Shown here in pieces: positions 1 through 6,437 of a DNA stretch of 8,537 nucleotides. The stretch's first letter is position 1; each line of letters starts with the position of its first letter. The notes under the pieces are model-generated. The model was not told the origin of the DNA and did not search any database. It worked only from the letters and a program-made list of their open reading frames with translations. Both the position numbers and the translations under genes were made by a program. Source of the stretch: Alphaproteobacteria bacterium (lineage in GTDB: Bacteria; Pseudomonadota; Alphaproteobacteria; Rs-D84); contig JAEDOP010000022.1 of the NCBI GenBank assembly GCA_016301865.1, positions 1-8,537 of the forward strand. Direction: 5' to 3'.

Positions 1-549
1 GCCAGGGTTCAGGTCGCAATGTGACCATGCAGCGCGTGTGTCGTATTCAAATGTGCCGATGTTATCGCGAATGCCCGCCATATATTTTATTTCGTCATCC
101 TTGAACCAATGATGCATTTTGTTTTCGATAAATTTATCCAGACGATTAAATTTCAATTCGTTTGCGATTTTATGACGTTGGATTTCCTGGACGGGTTTCA
201 GTTCGTTCATATCAACCAAGAATGCAGCAACGCCATCAATGATTTCGTATTGCTGGCGGCGTGACAGGGTTTTGAATAAATCGGCCGTCAGATGTTGGCC
301 GGGGGCGCATTCTTCCAGTAATTGATATTCGTCGTCTTTGATATAAATCATGCGTGGAATGTTATAGCGTGGATTACCAACAGCATAGATTTCGTCAATG
401 GCATCTTTGGTTTTATGCTGTTTGGCCAGCCATGCATCACGTGCGTCAGCACTGAGTGTTGGCAATGGACGCTTCATAATCAGACTGTCGCCAAAATAGA
501 CGATGTAACTTTCGCGACCGTGGATAAGATTGTTTATGTTCTGTGTCAT
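1..549 (-). CDS. APH/choline-kinase-like phosphotransferase, partial (C-terminus off the left edge)
   Basis: The frame is open from an ATG at 549-547 to the first base of the window and gives 183 residues without a stop. It looks like the N-terminal two thirds of a small-molecule or protein kinase of the aminoglycoside phosphotransferase (APH)/choline kinase fold. A beta-strand segment ending LIMKRP carries a candidate ATP-binding lysine (K26), LLEECAPGQHLT (about residues 78-89) resembles the hinge region, and the last visible residues HCDLNPG (177-183) match the catalytic loop HxDxxxxN with Asp179; the expected Asn would be the next residue, outside the window. The start lies 4 nt after the stop of the Fic gene with no clear Shine-Dalgarno sequence, so translation is probably coupled. 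The substrate cannot be told: sugar, choline, antibiotic or protein are all possible. No export signal is visible, so it is probably cytoplasmic. The fold assignment is fairly secure, the role is unknown. Confidence 0.72.
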   Translation of the reverse strand, partial: MTQNINNLIHGRESYIVYFGDSLIMKRPLPTLSADARDAWLAKQHKTKDAIDEIYAVGNPRYNIPRMIYIKDDEYQLLEECAPGQHLTADLFKTLSRRQQYEIIDGVAAFLVDMNELKPVQEIQRHKIANELKFNRLDKFIENKMHHWFKDDEIKYMAGIRDNIGTFEYDTRAAWSHCDLNPG

Positions 550-553
550 GGCG

Positions 554-1276
554 TTAATATATTTTTGATTCCCGCAGGTGTTTTAATATGCCTTCTTGGG
601 TGCGTAATTGGCATTTTGCCATGTATTCGGTGTATGCGCGTTTGTCGCCACATGCACGCGATTGCAGGGCACTGATATAGGCGGTTTTGTCACTGCGTTT
701 GTTAAAGGCAATTGGACGGTATCCATTTTGCAACAGTACCCAGTTCATAATCAGGCGGGCGGTGCGTTTGTTAAAATCATCAAACGGTTGTAACATTATC
801 ATTTCATAATGTGCATCGTATGCACGTGTCAGAACATCGTGCTTGGAATGTTTCATGTTATAAATAATCTGGCGCAGTTCGTAATCAATTACACTGTAAT
901 CGGGGGCGTTGTATGTCATGCCATCAATGCTCATACGCAGTTTGCAGTTCGTTGTGCGAAAGTTATAGCCATCAATATTCGTGTTTAAACACAGTTTAGC
1001 GTGGATGATGCGGATGTCTTCGATGTTTATTTCCTGGGACTTGTTTGCCATGATATAGTCATATGTGGTTGCGATGTTTGACATGCTGGTTTCGTCCAGG
1101 TCTTGTTTGGGGACAGGACATAAAATCTGGGGTTCTTCAAAGGCAATTTGACGACGCAACCAATTTAGGTTGTTTGTGCGCTTGACCGAAGAAAAGCTGT
1201 CAAAACAATCGTCCAGTTCCGCACGTTTCAGGGCGATTTGTTGTTTTGTTGTTATTTTTTGTTTGCGTGACGACAT
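554..1276 (-). CDS. Fic-fold (Fido) protein with degenerate catalytic motif
   Basis: The 240-residue product has the layout of a Fic domain. There is a helical N-terminus, a flap region (GYNFRTTNCKLR about 103-114, then YNAPDYSVIDYEL about 131-143), and the active-site motif LQPFDDFNKRTARL at 162-175 followed by the usual helix (LIMNWVLLQNGYRP). Fic enzymes normally transfer AMP or another phosphate-containing group to a protein hydroxyl, using the His of HxFx(D/E)(G/A)N(G/K)R. Here that position is Gln163 (codon CAA), while Phe165, Asp167, Asn169, Lys170 and Arg171 are kept and the small residue before Asn is Phe168. No clean inhibitory motif (S/T)xxxE(G/N) is seen; TQEG at 226-229 is similar but wrongly spaced. 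It is the first gene of an operon with the kinase-like gene 4 nt downstream. The start is ATG at 1276 with a modest AAAAGG about 8 nt upstream. It may be a pseudoenzyme, or a subfamily using a different residue. Fold confident, activity open. Confidence 0.82.
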   Translation of the reverse strand: MSSRKQKITTKQQIALKRAELDDCFDSFSSVKRTNNLNWLRRQIAFEEPQILCPVPKQDLDETSMSNIATTYDYIMANKSQEINIEDIRIIHAKLCLNTNIDGYNFRTTNCKLRMSIDGMTYNAPDYSVIDYELRQIIYNMKHSKHDVLTRAYDAHYEMIMLQPFDDFNKRTARLIMNWVLLQNGYRPIAFNKRSDKTAYISALQSRACGDKRAYTEYMAKCQLRTQEGILKHLRESKIY

Positions 1277-1298
1277 TTGATTTGCCTTTTGTTTGTTT

Positions 1299-1312
1299 AC
1301 TATGAATATAGT
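1299..1312. promoter_or_regulatory. Palindrome over the Fic promoter -10 box (possible operator)
   Basis: ACTAT-GAAT-ATAGT forms a 14-bp inverted repeat with 5-bp arms that covers the whole -10 element of the Fic/kinase promoter. A repressor bound here would block that promoter, the usual geometry of self-regulated operons. No DNA-binding protein is evident in the visible part of the operon, so the regulator is unknown. Short AT-rich palindromes also occur by chance. Confidence 0.3.
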
Positions 1313-1332
1313 CCATAAATTTACTTTGTCAA
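1305..1332 (-). promoter_or_regulatory. Sigma70-type promoter of the Fic/kinase operon
   Basis: Read on the minus strand there is a perfect -35 TTGACA (1332-1327), a 16-bp spacer and a -10 TATATT (1310-1305). Transcription would begin near 1298, giving a leader of about 22 nt before the Fic ATG at 1276. Both boxes match the housekeeping sigma70 consensus closely; the assignment is by sequence only. Confidence 0.6.
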
Positions 1333-1370
1333 GTTTTGTGCGTTTTTATGCTGTTGTTTCAAAATTCGTG

Positions 1371-1409
1371 TTGAATGTGGGGGCAAATTGGTTTATTCTG
1401 GGGGCAAAT
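1371..1409 (+). promoter_or_regulatory. Candidate ctpA promoter with two direct repeats 21 bp apart
   Basis: TGGGGGCAAAT occurs at 1378-1388 and again at 1399-1409, a start-to-start distance of 21 bp, two helical turns, so a protein could bind both on one DNA face. They sit around a weak promoter candidate: -35 TTGAAT (1371-1376), 17-bp spacer, -10 TATTCT (1394-1399). The first repeat fills the spacer and the second covers the expected start of transcription. An alternative promoter, TTGTCA (1326-1331) with TATGCT (1347-1352) and a short 15-bp spacer, would share bases with the -35 of the divergent Fic promoter. The repeats are certain, the function is inferred. Confidence 0.35.
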
Positions 1410-1427
1410 CAGATGAAAGGGGCGTTT

Positions 1428-2840
1428 ATGTTCAAGAATTTAGTTGTTTTTATGATGATGTTGTTGCCGGTGGTGGATTGTGTGGCCGCGCCGAAAAAGA
1501 AAAAAGAAGAACCGGTTGTGCATCTGACCGATGAACAGATTTATGAAGAGTTGAAAAAACTGGCGATGGTGTTCGAAGTGGCGCGCGATAATTTCGTCGA
1601 AGAAGCCGATGAAAAAAAGATGTTAGAGGCCGCTATGAACGGTATGTTGGGTGCGTTGGACCCACATTCGTCATATCTGTCGGCAGATGATTTCAAGGAA
1701 TTTAATGATAAATCGCACGGGGAATTTGGGGGACTGGGGATTCAGATTACCAGTGACCGTGGCGCGGTGCGCGTGATTTCGCCGATTGACGATACCCCTG
1801 CGGACAAGGCGGGTATTAAGGCCGGCGACTATATTACCCATATTGATGGTGAACAAGTCTTTGATTTAACATTGAATCAGGCAGTTAAGAAAATGAAGGG
1901 ACGGCCCGGGACCAAGGTTAAACTGACGGTCGTTTCTGATGATGGCGAACCACGCGAAATGACGCTGAAACGTGCGATTATCAAGGTGGAATCGGTCAAG
2001 CATGATACAAAAATGTTGGCGGATGCCGACCCAGATGACAAGGATACACCAAAAATCGGATATATCAGAATTTCAGATTTTGGGGCGACAACATCGCGTG
2101 ATTTGAACAAGGCGATAAAAGAACTGGAAAAGGACAAGGTTGTTGGTTATGTCGTTGATGTGCGCAATAATCCCGGCGGTTATCTGACGGCGGCAATTGA
2201 TGTGTCGGATGCGTTCTTGGACGGCGGCGAGATTGTGTCCACACGCGGCAAGGAAAAGACAGATATTGAACGCGTCTTTGCAAAACCGGGGGATTTGGTT
2301 AATGGAAAACCGGTTGTGGTGCTGATTAATCATGGGTCGGCATCGGCGTCTGAAATTGTTGCGGGTGCGTTGCAGGATAATGGGCGTGGTCTGGTTATGG
2401 GATCGCAGTCGTTCGGCAAGGGCAGTGTGCAGCAGCAAAAGCCATTGGGGGATGGAACGGCGATTCATATCACGATTGCGCGGTACTATACACCGTCGGG
2501 GCGGTCGATTCAAAACGAGGGTATTACCCCGGATATAGAGGTTTTGCATTCCAAGGTGGAAGTGCTGGAAAAAAAGGAAAGTATGTATTCCGAGGCGTCT
2601 TTCAAGAATTCGCTGAAAAACGACAAGGCGAAAAAGAAAGACAAGAAAAAGTCTGATAAAGACGACAAAGATTCTGATGACGAAGAAACGCCGTTCGAAG
2701 AACTGACGGACGAAGAAAAAGATGCGCGCGACTATCAATTACAACGCGCGATGGAAATGGTGATTGCCATGGATACTGTGAAATCACGCAGTATTTCCAG
2801 TCCGACAGATGTCGAACTGACAGAAGATGTAGAAAAATAA
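1428..2840 (+). CDS. ctpA: C-terminal processing peptidase (S41 family), periplasmic
   Basis: The product is a 470-residue serine protease of the CtpA/Tsp/Prc type, which removes C-terminal tails from or degrades envelope proteins and often tunes murein hydrolases. A signal peptide covers residues 1-21 (MFKNLVVFMMMLL...VAA, cut before PKKKK). Next come the N-terminal ALDPHSSYLS segment (about 76-85), a PDZ domain (about 98-175, with GGLGIQI and AGIKAGDYI) and the peptidase domain with RNNPGGYL (246-253). The catalytic residues by alignment to E. coli Tsp are Ser306 in GSASASE, Lys331 in SFGKGSVQ, and conserved Asp317. A Lys/Asp-rich tail (about 400-417) links to a last helix. I chose the ATG at 1428 because AAAGGGG (1416-1422) lies 5 nt upstream and it starts exactly at the signal peptide; the frame is open back to a TTG at 1293, but that extension lacks such support. 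It stands alone between a divergent operon and its own terminator. Confidence 0.93.
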   Translation: MFKNLVVFMMMLLPVVDCVAAPKKKKEEPVVHLTDEQIYEELKKLAMVFEVARDNFVEEADEKKMLEAAMNGMLGALDPHSSYLSADDFKEFNDKSHGEFGGLGIQITSDRGAVRVISPIDDTPADKAGIKAGDYITHIDGEQVFDLTLNQAVKKMKGRPGTKVKLTVVSDDGEPREMTLKRAIIKVESVKHDTKMLADADPDDKDTPKIGYIRISDFGATTSRDLNKAIKELEKDKVVGYVVDVRNNPGGYLTAAIDVSDAFLDGGEIVSTRGKEKTDIERVFAKPGDLVNGKPVVVLINHGSASASEIVAGALQDNGRGLVMGSQSFGKGSVQQQKPLGDGTAIHITIARYYTPSGRSIQNEGITPDIEVLHSKVEVLEKKESMYSEASFKNSLKNDKAKKKDKKKSDKDDKDSDDEETPFEELTDEEKDARDYQLQRAMEMVIAMDTVKSRSISSPTDVELTEDVEK

Positions 2841-2843
2841 TTC

Positions 2844-2870
2844 AGGGGCAAATGCCCCTTTTTTTGTTTT
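2844..2870 (+). terminator. Rho-independent terminator of ctpA
   Basis: Directly after the ctpA stop, a 6-bp stem AGGGGC/GCCCCT (2844-2849 with 2854-2859) with an AAAT loop runs into seven T residues (2859-2865) and a further T-rich stretch. This isolates ctpA transcription from nifJ. Confidence 0.85.
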
Positions 2871-2877
2871 ATTAATC

Positions 2878-2906
2878 TTGCCATTGGTGGATTTTGGGGG
2901 TACAAT
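2878..2906 (+). promoter_or_regulatory. Sigma70-type promoter of nifJ
   Basis: -35 TTGCCA (2878-2883), a 17-bp spacer and -10 TACAAT (2901-2906) each match five of six consensus bases at ideal spacing. Transcription would start near 2913, leaving a leader of about 30 nt that holds the AAAGGA ribosome site. It lies immediately after the ctpA terminator, as expected for a fresh transcription unit. Confidence 0.65.
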
Positions 2907-2942
2907 TGGGGCATTGTGTAAAATTGGTAAAGGAAAATTATT

Positions 2943-5837
2943 ATGTCTAAATTGATTGTTGATGGAAACTGGGCGGCGGCGGACGTCGCGTACAGATGTG
3001 TTGATTTTGCGGCGATTTATCCAATTACCCCCAGCAGTACTATGGGTGAATTGGCGGACGAATGGTCGTTTCAGCATAAAAAAAATATTTGGGGCGCAAT
3101 CCCACAGATTATCGAAATGCAGTCCGAAGCGGGGGCGGCCGGCGCGATGCATGGCGCATTACAGATGGGCAGTTTGGCGACAACATTTACGGCGTCCCAG
3201 GGATTATTGTTGATGATTCCGAATATGTATAAAATCGCCGGTGAACAGACGCCGTTTGTTATGCATGTGGCGGCGCGTGCGCTGGCAACACATGCGTTGT
3301 CGATTTTTGGCGACCACAGTGATGTTATGTCGGTGCGTTCGACTGGGTTTGCGATGCTGTCTTCGCACAATGTACAACAGGCGCACGATATGGCGGCGAT
3401 TGCGCATGCGGCAACGTTGCGGGCGCGGGTGCCGTTCTTGCACTTCTTTGATGGATTTCGTACCAGTCACGAAGAATCGCGCCTGACGCGCATACCGGAC
3501 GAAGTGTTGGAAAAAATGATTCCTGAAAAATTGGTGTTGGAAAATCGGGCGCGTGGTATGACGCCGGATAAACCGACAATCCGTGGGACTGCGCAAAATC
3601 CAGACGTCTATTTCCAGGGGCGCGAGGCGGCAAACCCACTGTATGAAAAAACACCGGAAATTGTACAGAATTGTATGGATGAGTTTGCAACACTTACGGG
3701 GCGTAAATATAACCTGGTCGATTATGTAGGTGATGAAAATGCGGAATTTGTTATCGTCGCCATGGGTAGCGCGTGTGAAACGATAGAAGAAACATTGCCA
3801 CACCTGCCGCGCGGATTGGGGTTGGTCAAGGTGCATCTGTATCGGCCATTCCCGGTGGACGCTTTCCGTCGTGCATTGCCAAAATCTGTGCGGGCGATTG
3901 CGGTGCTGGATCGTACCAAAGAACCGGGCAGTATTGGTGAACCGCTGTACCAGGATGTAAAGTCGGTTGTGGGCGATGGCGTTGCGGTATTTGGTGGACG
4001 CTATGGACTGGGGTCCAAGGAATTTAAGCCGCGCGATGTTAAGGCTATTTATGAAAACCTGCTGCGGGGGCAATTACATCATAATTTTACAGTTGGAATT
4101 GAAGATGATTTGATGGGGTTGTCGTTAAAGACCGATCCTGCGTTCGCAGTCGAAGATCCGAATTTCAAGACCGCAATTTTATATGGTATCGGCAGTGATG
4201 GTACAGTTGGGGCGGTAAAAAATATTGTTAAGATTGTTGGGGAAAATTCTGATTTGTATCCACAGTCTTATGCCGTGTATGATTCCAAGAAATCAGGCGG
4301 TTTGACTGCGTCGCATATTCGTTTCTCAGATGCGCCGATTAAAAGTCAGTACTTGGTCGAAGTGGCAGATTTTATAAGCGTTTCAAACTTTATGATTGCG
4401 CAACGTTTTGATGTGTTCCGCGGTCTGCGTGCGGGTGGTACGGTGATGATTAACACATCGATGGCACCGGATGTTGCGTTTGCGAATTTGCCACGTGATA
4501 CCCAGGAACACCTGATGCGGATTCGCGCAAATGTATATTTCTTGGACGCGAATCGTGCGGCGGCGGAATTGGGATTGGGTAATCGCATAAATACGTTTAT
4601 TATGTTGAACTTCTTTAATTTAACAAAGGTTATCGACCCGGCCCAGGCTGCAATCAGTGCCAAGGCTGCAATCGAAAAAACATATAAAAAGAAGGGGATG
4701 GACGTTGTCCAGGCCAATTGGGCGGCGGTTGATAGGGCGGCGGAATTTCTACACAAATTTGATATGCCGTCGTCGGTGTCGAACTTTGCGCCGGATTTCG
4801 TGCCGGCTATGACACTGGATACGCCGGCGGAAATTGCAGGGACATTGGGTGAAATGGCGGCACAGCGTGGGGATGCGATTCCTGTTTCGCGTTTCCGTGT
4901 CGATGGTGAATTTGGCGCAGGTCAGTATCCGGTTGGTACATCAAAATACGAAAAACGTGCCATATCGGACAAGGTGGCAACCGTTGATATTGATAAGTGT
5001 ATCCAGTGTGGCAAGTGTTCAATGCTGTGCCCACATGCAGTTATTCGGATTAAGGCTTTGACCGCAGACCAGGTTGCGGATGCCCGTGCCAAGGGTATCA
5101 AGGTTGTGCCGATGAAGACACCGGAACTGGGGCCGGATATGTATTTCACAATCAATATTTCGCCGGCCGATTGTACGGGATGTAATGTTTGTGTGAAAAA
5201 TTGTCCAGTGGGCGCGTTATCAATGGTGCGTGCGGCGGACGTGATGGCGGATAATCAGGCGGCATTTAACGCAGCTGAAAAATTGCCAGATATGCCACGC
5301 GAAAAATTAAACCTGAATATTCCAAAGCATGTGGAATTGTTGCCACATTACTTTGAATTTCCGGGTGCGTGTGCGGGGTGTGGTGAAACGCCGTATGTAA
5401 AATTGTTGTCGCACCTGTTTGGGGAACGTATGGTGGTTGCCAATGCAACGGGCTGTTCATCGATTTATGGGGCGAATTTGCCAACGACGCCGTGGACACA
5501 TGACGCAAATGGTCGTGGGCCGGCGTGGTCAAATTCACTGTTCGAAGATAATGCAGAATATGGTTTGGGTATGCGTTTGGCATTGAACCAAAAACGCGAT
5601 AACCTGCGTGCGTTGTTGTTTGAGTTGGGAATTGAAAACGTCGAAGATATATTTGATGAAACAGATGCCGTAAAACAGCGCGCGTTGGAGGCGGAACTGC
5701 GCAAACAGTTGGCGAAAATTGACGGGCCATGCGCGCGATTGGCGGAAAGCCTGATTGGTGAAGTTGTCGATAAGTCTGTGTGGATTATCGGGGGTGACGG
5801 TTGGGCGTATGATATTGGGTATATTACACAGCGGTGA
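2943..5837 (+). CDS. nifJ: nifJ 5' part: reading frame up to the premature TGA
   Basis: This frame alone encodes 964 residues. It carries the pyruvate-binding domains, both ferredoxin-type clusters and three of the four cysteines for the cluster nearest the thiamine cofactor. It ends four codons after the TPP motif with the foreign tail ITQR and a TGA at 5835-5837. If made, it would lack the NTGGQ half of the cofactor site and the last cysteine, so oxidoreductase activity is not expected. It is listed separately because a gene caller will report it as a complete gene. Confidence 0.85.
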   Translation: MSKLIVDGNWAAADVAYRCVDFAAIYPITPSSTMGELADEWSFQHKKNIWGAIPQIIEMQSEAGAAGAMHGALQMGSLATTFTASQGLLLMIPNMYKIAGEQTPFVMHVAARALATHALSIFGDHSDVMSVRSTGFAMLSSHNVQQAHDMAAIAHAATLRARVPFLHFFDGFRTSHEESRLTRIPDEVLEKMIPEKLVLENRARGMTPDKPTIRGTAQNPDVYFQGREAANPLYEKTPEIVQNCMDEFATLTGRKYNLVDYVGDENAEFVIVAMGSACETIEETLPHLPRGLGLVKVHLYRPFPVDAFRRALPKSVRAIAVLDRTKEPGSIGEPLYQDVKSVVGDGVAVFGGRYGLGSKEFKPRDVKAIYENLLRGQLHHNFTVGIEDDLMGLSLKTDPAFAVEDPNFKTAILYGIGSDGTVGAVKNIVKIVGENSDLYPQSYAVYDSKKSGGLTASHIRFSDAPIKSQYLVEVADFISVSNFMIAQRFDVFRGLRAGGTVMINTSMAPDVAFANLPRDTQEHLMRIRANVYFLDANRAAAELGLGNRINTFIMLNFFNLTKVIDPAQAAISAKAAIEKTYKKKGMDVVQANWAAVDRAAEFLHKFDMPSSVSNFAPDFVPAMTLDTPAEIAGTLGEMAAQRGDAIPVSRFRVDGEFGAGQYPVGTSKYEKRAISDKVATVDIDKCIQCGKCSMLCPHAVIRIKALTADQVADARAKGIKVVPMKTPELGPDMYFTINISPADCTGCNVCVKNCPVGALSMVRAADVMADNQAAFNAAEKLPDMPREKLNLNIPKHVELLPHYFEFPGACAGCGETPYVKLLSHLFGERMVVANATGCSSIYGANLPTTPWTHDANGRGPAWSNSLFEDNAEYGLGMRLALNQKRDNLRALLFELGIENVEDIFDETDAVKQRALEAELRKQLAKIDGPCARLAESLIGEVVDKSVWIIGGDGWAYDIGYITQR

Positions 5838-6435
5838 AAATGTGAATATATTGGTTCTGGATACCGAAGGGTATTCGAACACCGGTGGCCAGCAGTCTAA
5901 GTCTACACCGTTTGGTGCCAGTATGAAATTCGCAATTGGTGGTAAAGAACATGCTAAAAAAGATTTAGGTATGATTGCGATGATGAGTGGCGCATATGTC
6001 GCACAAATTGCACTGGGGGCAAACCAGGCCCAGGCAATACGCGCATTCCGCGAAGCGGCATCCTTTAACGGGCCGTCAATCATATTGGCGTATGCGCCAT
6101 GTATCGCGCATGGGTTCGCACTGCAAAATGGCGCGGAACACCAAATGCAGATGGTTCAGACCGGTGCGTGGCCGTTGTTCCGATTTGACCCACGCCTGAT
6201 TACAGAGGGGCATAATCCACTGACCATGGATTCAAATGTTGATAACCCGTTACCGTTGGAAGATTTCTTGAAAACAGAATCGCGTTTCGGTGCGGCACGT
6301 GCGGCAAATCCACAGTTTAATAAACTGGTTGATATGGCCAAGGCAAACAATGCGTATAAGAGTGAGTTGAAAAAACATATTGCACAGTTTGTAATGCTGA
6401 ACAAGCCGGTTGTCAAAGAAAATAGGGAAGGGTAG
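5809..6435 (+). CDS. nifJ: nifJ 3' part: remaining TPP-domain frame
   Basis: The frame is open before the break, but homology to the oxidoreductase begins only at LHSGEN (from 5824) and continues for 203 residues: NTGGQQSKSTPFGA (Mg-TPP site), YAPCIAHGF (cluster cysteine) and a normal C-terminus with TAG at 6433-6435. Possible starts are ATG 5809, which overlaps the 5' frame, or reinitiation at GTG 5842, 4 nt after the premature TGA. Neither has a good Shine-Dalgarno sequence. Independent function is unlikely; it is the detached end of the same gene. Confidence 0.8.
   Translation: MILGILHSGENVNILVLDTEGYSNTGGQQSKSTPFGASMKFAIGGKEHAKKDLGMIAMMSGAYVAQIALGANQAQAIRAFREAASFNGPSIILAYAPCIAHGFALQNGAEHQMQMVQTGAWPLFRFDPRLITEGHNPLTMDSNVDNPLPLEDFLKTESRFGAARAANPQFNKLVDMAKANNAYKSELKKHIAQFVMLNKPVVKENREG
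5820..5826 (+). other. Frameshift lesion in nifJ (apparent 17-nt deletion)
   Basis: Tyr960 (TAT, 5820-5822) is followed by one stray A (5823) and then TTA (5824-5826), the Leu that family members have six residues further on. Eighteen nt for GGLDHV should lie between; one is left, so 17 nt are lost. This is too large for a homopolymer miscall and cannot be repaired by simple ribosomal slippage, which would restore the frame but not the residues. Confidence 0.75.
6367..6395 (+). promoter_or_regulatory. Candidate internal promoter for bamE
   Basis: Inside the last codons of nifJ, -35 TTGAAA (6367-6372), a 17-bp spacer and -10 TGTAAT (6390-6395) match five of six consensus bases each. The expected start near 6402 gives a leader of about 36 nt with the bamE ribosome site. 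It would free bamE from the fate of the broken upstream gene. Confidence 0.45.
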
Positions 6436-6437
6436 GT

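Larger units (their letters stand above)
2943..6435 (+). pseudogene. nifJ: Pyruvate:ferredoxin (flavodoxin) oxidoreductase, frameshifted
   Basis: When intact this enzyme oxidises pyruvate with CoA to acetyl-CoA and CO2 and passes electrons to ferredoxin or flavodoxin, the anaerobic counterpart of pyruvate dehydrogenase. Joining both frames gives about 1,163 residues, the family length minus six. Order of domains: pyrimidine-binding domain with YPITPSSTMGELADEW (about 26-41), transketolase-C-like domain (about 260-350), gamma domain (about 410-530, YDSKKSGGLTASHIRFS), a ferredoxin domain with two CxxCxxCxxxCP clusters (Cys686/689/692/696 and Cys744/747/750/754), then the TPP domain with its own cluster (Cys810, Cys813, Cys838) and GDGWAYDIGY ending at Tyr960. 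There the conserved GGLDHV is missing and the frame shifts; LHSGENVNILVLDTE and NTGGQ follow in the next frame, with APC (last cluster Cys) and the normal C-terminus. ATG 2943 has AAAGGA 8 nt upstream. A true 17-nt deletion or an assembly fault are the options. Confidence 0.88.

Noticed and set aside
322..675. 117-residue plus-strand open frame over the kinase and Fic genes
   Set aside because: It is opposite to two well-supported minus-strand genes and has no recognisable domain; the hydrophobic stretches come from the complementary codons.
1293..1427. Longer ctpA starting at TTG 1293
   Set aside because: The extra 45 residues would put the signal peptide inside the protein and cover the promoter and repeat region; the ATG at 1428 has a good ribosome site and starts at the signal peptide.
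2073..2738. 221-residue open frame on the minus strand within ctpA
   Set aside because: It is antisense to the conserved peptidase domain, with an Arg/Phe-rich composition typical of a shadow and no ribosome site.
3204..4073. 289-residue open frame on the minus strand within nifJ
   Set aside because: It lies entirely inside the clearly conserved nifJ frame, is rich in Arg, His and Gln as expected of an antisense shadow, and shows no recognisable domain.
5835..5837. TGA read as tryptophan (altered genetic code), since no other gene here ends in TGA
   Set aside because: Reading through the TGA in the same frame gives no family similarity, the homologous sequence is in another frame, no gene has an internal in-frame TGA, and six genes are too few to judge stop usage.
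5820..5842. Programmed ribosomal frameshift in nifJ
   Set aside because: A +1 shift would rejoin the frames but the six conserved residues GGLDHV would still be missing, and no slippery site or stimulatory hairpin is apparent.
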